DNA from: an uncultured Candidatus Melainabacteria bacterium
GTDB lineage: Bacteria; Cyanobacteriota; Vampirovibrionia; Gastranaerophilales; Gastranaerophilaceae
Length of the DNA stretch: 5,747 nucleotides
Reading direction: 5' to 3'
NCBI GenBank assembly: GCA_937895785.1
Contig: CALBKW010000079.1
Location: 1-5,747, forward strand
A program made the translations under genes and the position numbers. The stretch's first letter is position 1. The number at the start of each line of letters is the position of its first letter. The notes under the pieces are model-generated. The model was not told the DNA's origin and ran no database searches. It saw only the letters and a program-made list of their open reading frames with translations. This document shows, one piece after another, positions 5,197 to 5,747 of the stretch.

Positions 5197-5747
5197 ATGG
5201 GTGATGAAGACAAGCAGTTTGATGCAACCCCCAGAAAACTTGAACAAGCAAGAAAAGAAGGGCAAGTTGTAAAATCAAAAGACTTCTCAACAGCAATTTC
5301 ACTGTTGGTACTTTTTACTGCGATTAATGGCTTAGCACCTTTTATTTGGCAACAAATTACACAACTATTTGTTCTACTATATGAACAGATACCGAATGCT
5401 CATCTTGATACCGTCGGTTTGCCTTATATTTTAACAATGACACTGATTCCGACTATTTTAATTATTGGTCCAATTTTATTTTTAGCATGGTTAATGGCAA
5501 TTCTTGCGGATTTTATACAAGTTGGTCCACTGGTTGCGACAGCGCCTTTGATGCCCAAATTGGACAAACTTAACCCGACAAAATACTTCAAAAATATCAT
5601 GTCTGTAAAGACTATGTTTGAGTTAGTTAAAAATATATTAAAAGTATTAGTATTTATTTTAAGTATATACATATTCTTAATTCAAGCGAGGGATACTAAT
5701 TATAATTATCAAAATCATTATATTAGATATGAATTAGATAAATTTAT
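5197..5747 (+). CDS. FlhB/SctU-family type III export switch protein, N-terminal 183 residues (cut by right edge)
   Basis: Members sit in the inner-membrane export gate of flagella (FlhB) or injectisomes (SctU) and switch substrate class after self-cleavage at an N-P-T-H motif. The frame is open to the edge. The ATG at 5197 follows AAAGG (5185-5189) at 7 bases. Family hallmarks: A-T-P-R-K-L-E-Q-A-R-K-E-G-Q-V-V-K-S-K-D at 10-29, matching the conserved leader; D-F-I-Q-V-G (105-110) after a long hydrophobic segment; and P-K-L-D-K-L-N-P-T-K-Y-F-K-N-I-M-S-V-K at 120-138, the conserved linker before the next membrane helix. Membrane segments lie at about 30-52, 78-107 and 145-163. The cytoplasmic domain with N-P-T-H lies outside the window, so the flagellar or injectisome type cannot be decided and I give no symbol. 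It starts a new unit after the deoC terminator; its promoter is unclear. It uses CTG, CCG, AGG and CCC codons more than deoC. Confidence 0.92.
   Translation, partial: MGDEDKQFDATPRKLEQARKEGQVVKSKDFSTAISLLVLFTAINGLAPFIWQQITQLFVLLYEQIPNAHLDTVGLPYILTMTLIPTILIIGPILFLAWLMAILADFIQVGPLVATAPLMPKLDKLNPTKYFKNIMSVKTMFELVKNILKVLVFILSIYIFLIQARDTNYNYQNHYIRYELDKF

Noticed and set aside
5424..5672. Minus-strand open frame of 82 codons
   Set aside because: It is antisense to the FlhB/SctU gene; its Ile/Asn-rich translation reflects the AT-rich complement of membrane-helix codons.

Overview
The window is AT-rich, gene-dense bacterial DNA with four complete genes, a gene cut by each edge, and no RNA gene, insertion sequence or CRISPR array. 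Strong AAGGAGG-type Shine-Dalgarno sites, Sec signal peptides on two secreted proteins, and an FlhB/SctU-family export protein point to a low-GC bacterium with a flagellar or injectisome-type export apparatus. The style of the proteins reminds me of gut Melainabacteria (Vampirovibrionia/Gastranaerophilales). That placement is an impression from memory and not a demonstrated assignment; another low-GC phylum is possible.

Layout. Positions 1-1105 (minus strand) hold two overlapping genes for exported proteins. The upstream one (293-1105) has a signal peptide and a C-terminal helical part that resembles half of a TolC-type outer-membrane factor. The downstream one (1-293, cut by the window edge) also has a signal peptide and may be a relative. 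Their stop and start codons share a base. A divergent 121-base spacer leads to a plus-strand cytoplasmic TPR protein (1227-2015, GTG start). This gene converges, with a single base between stop codons, on a large minus-strand gene (2017-4293) for a divergent GH13 (alpha-amylase superfamily) enzyme with a long helical insertion. A 142-base divergent spacer with a tandem octamer separates it from deoC (4436-5086, plus), which ends in a strong intrinsic terminator. The beginning of an flhB/sctU-like gene (5197 to the right edge) follows. No gene-free stretch exceeds 300 bases; the spacers are 1106-1226, 2016, 4294-4435 and 5087-5196.

How the genes may work together. The two secreted proteins are probably co-translated and act together in the envelope. 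The GH13 enzyme and DeoC are both cytoplasmic carbon-metabolism enzymes and share a divergent control region, but nothing in the sequence proves co-regulation. The TPR protein has no evident functional partner here. The FlhB/SctU-like gene starts a separate unit insulated by the deoC terminator. I see no convincing new multi-gene system. The least ordinary items are the TolC-like half-protein pair and the architecture of the GH13 protein.
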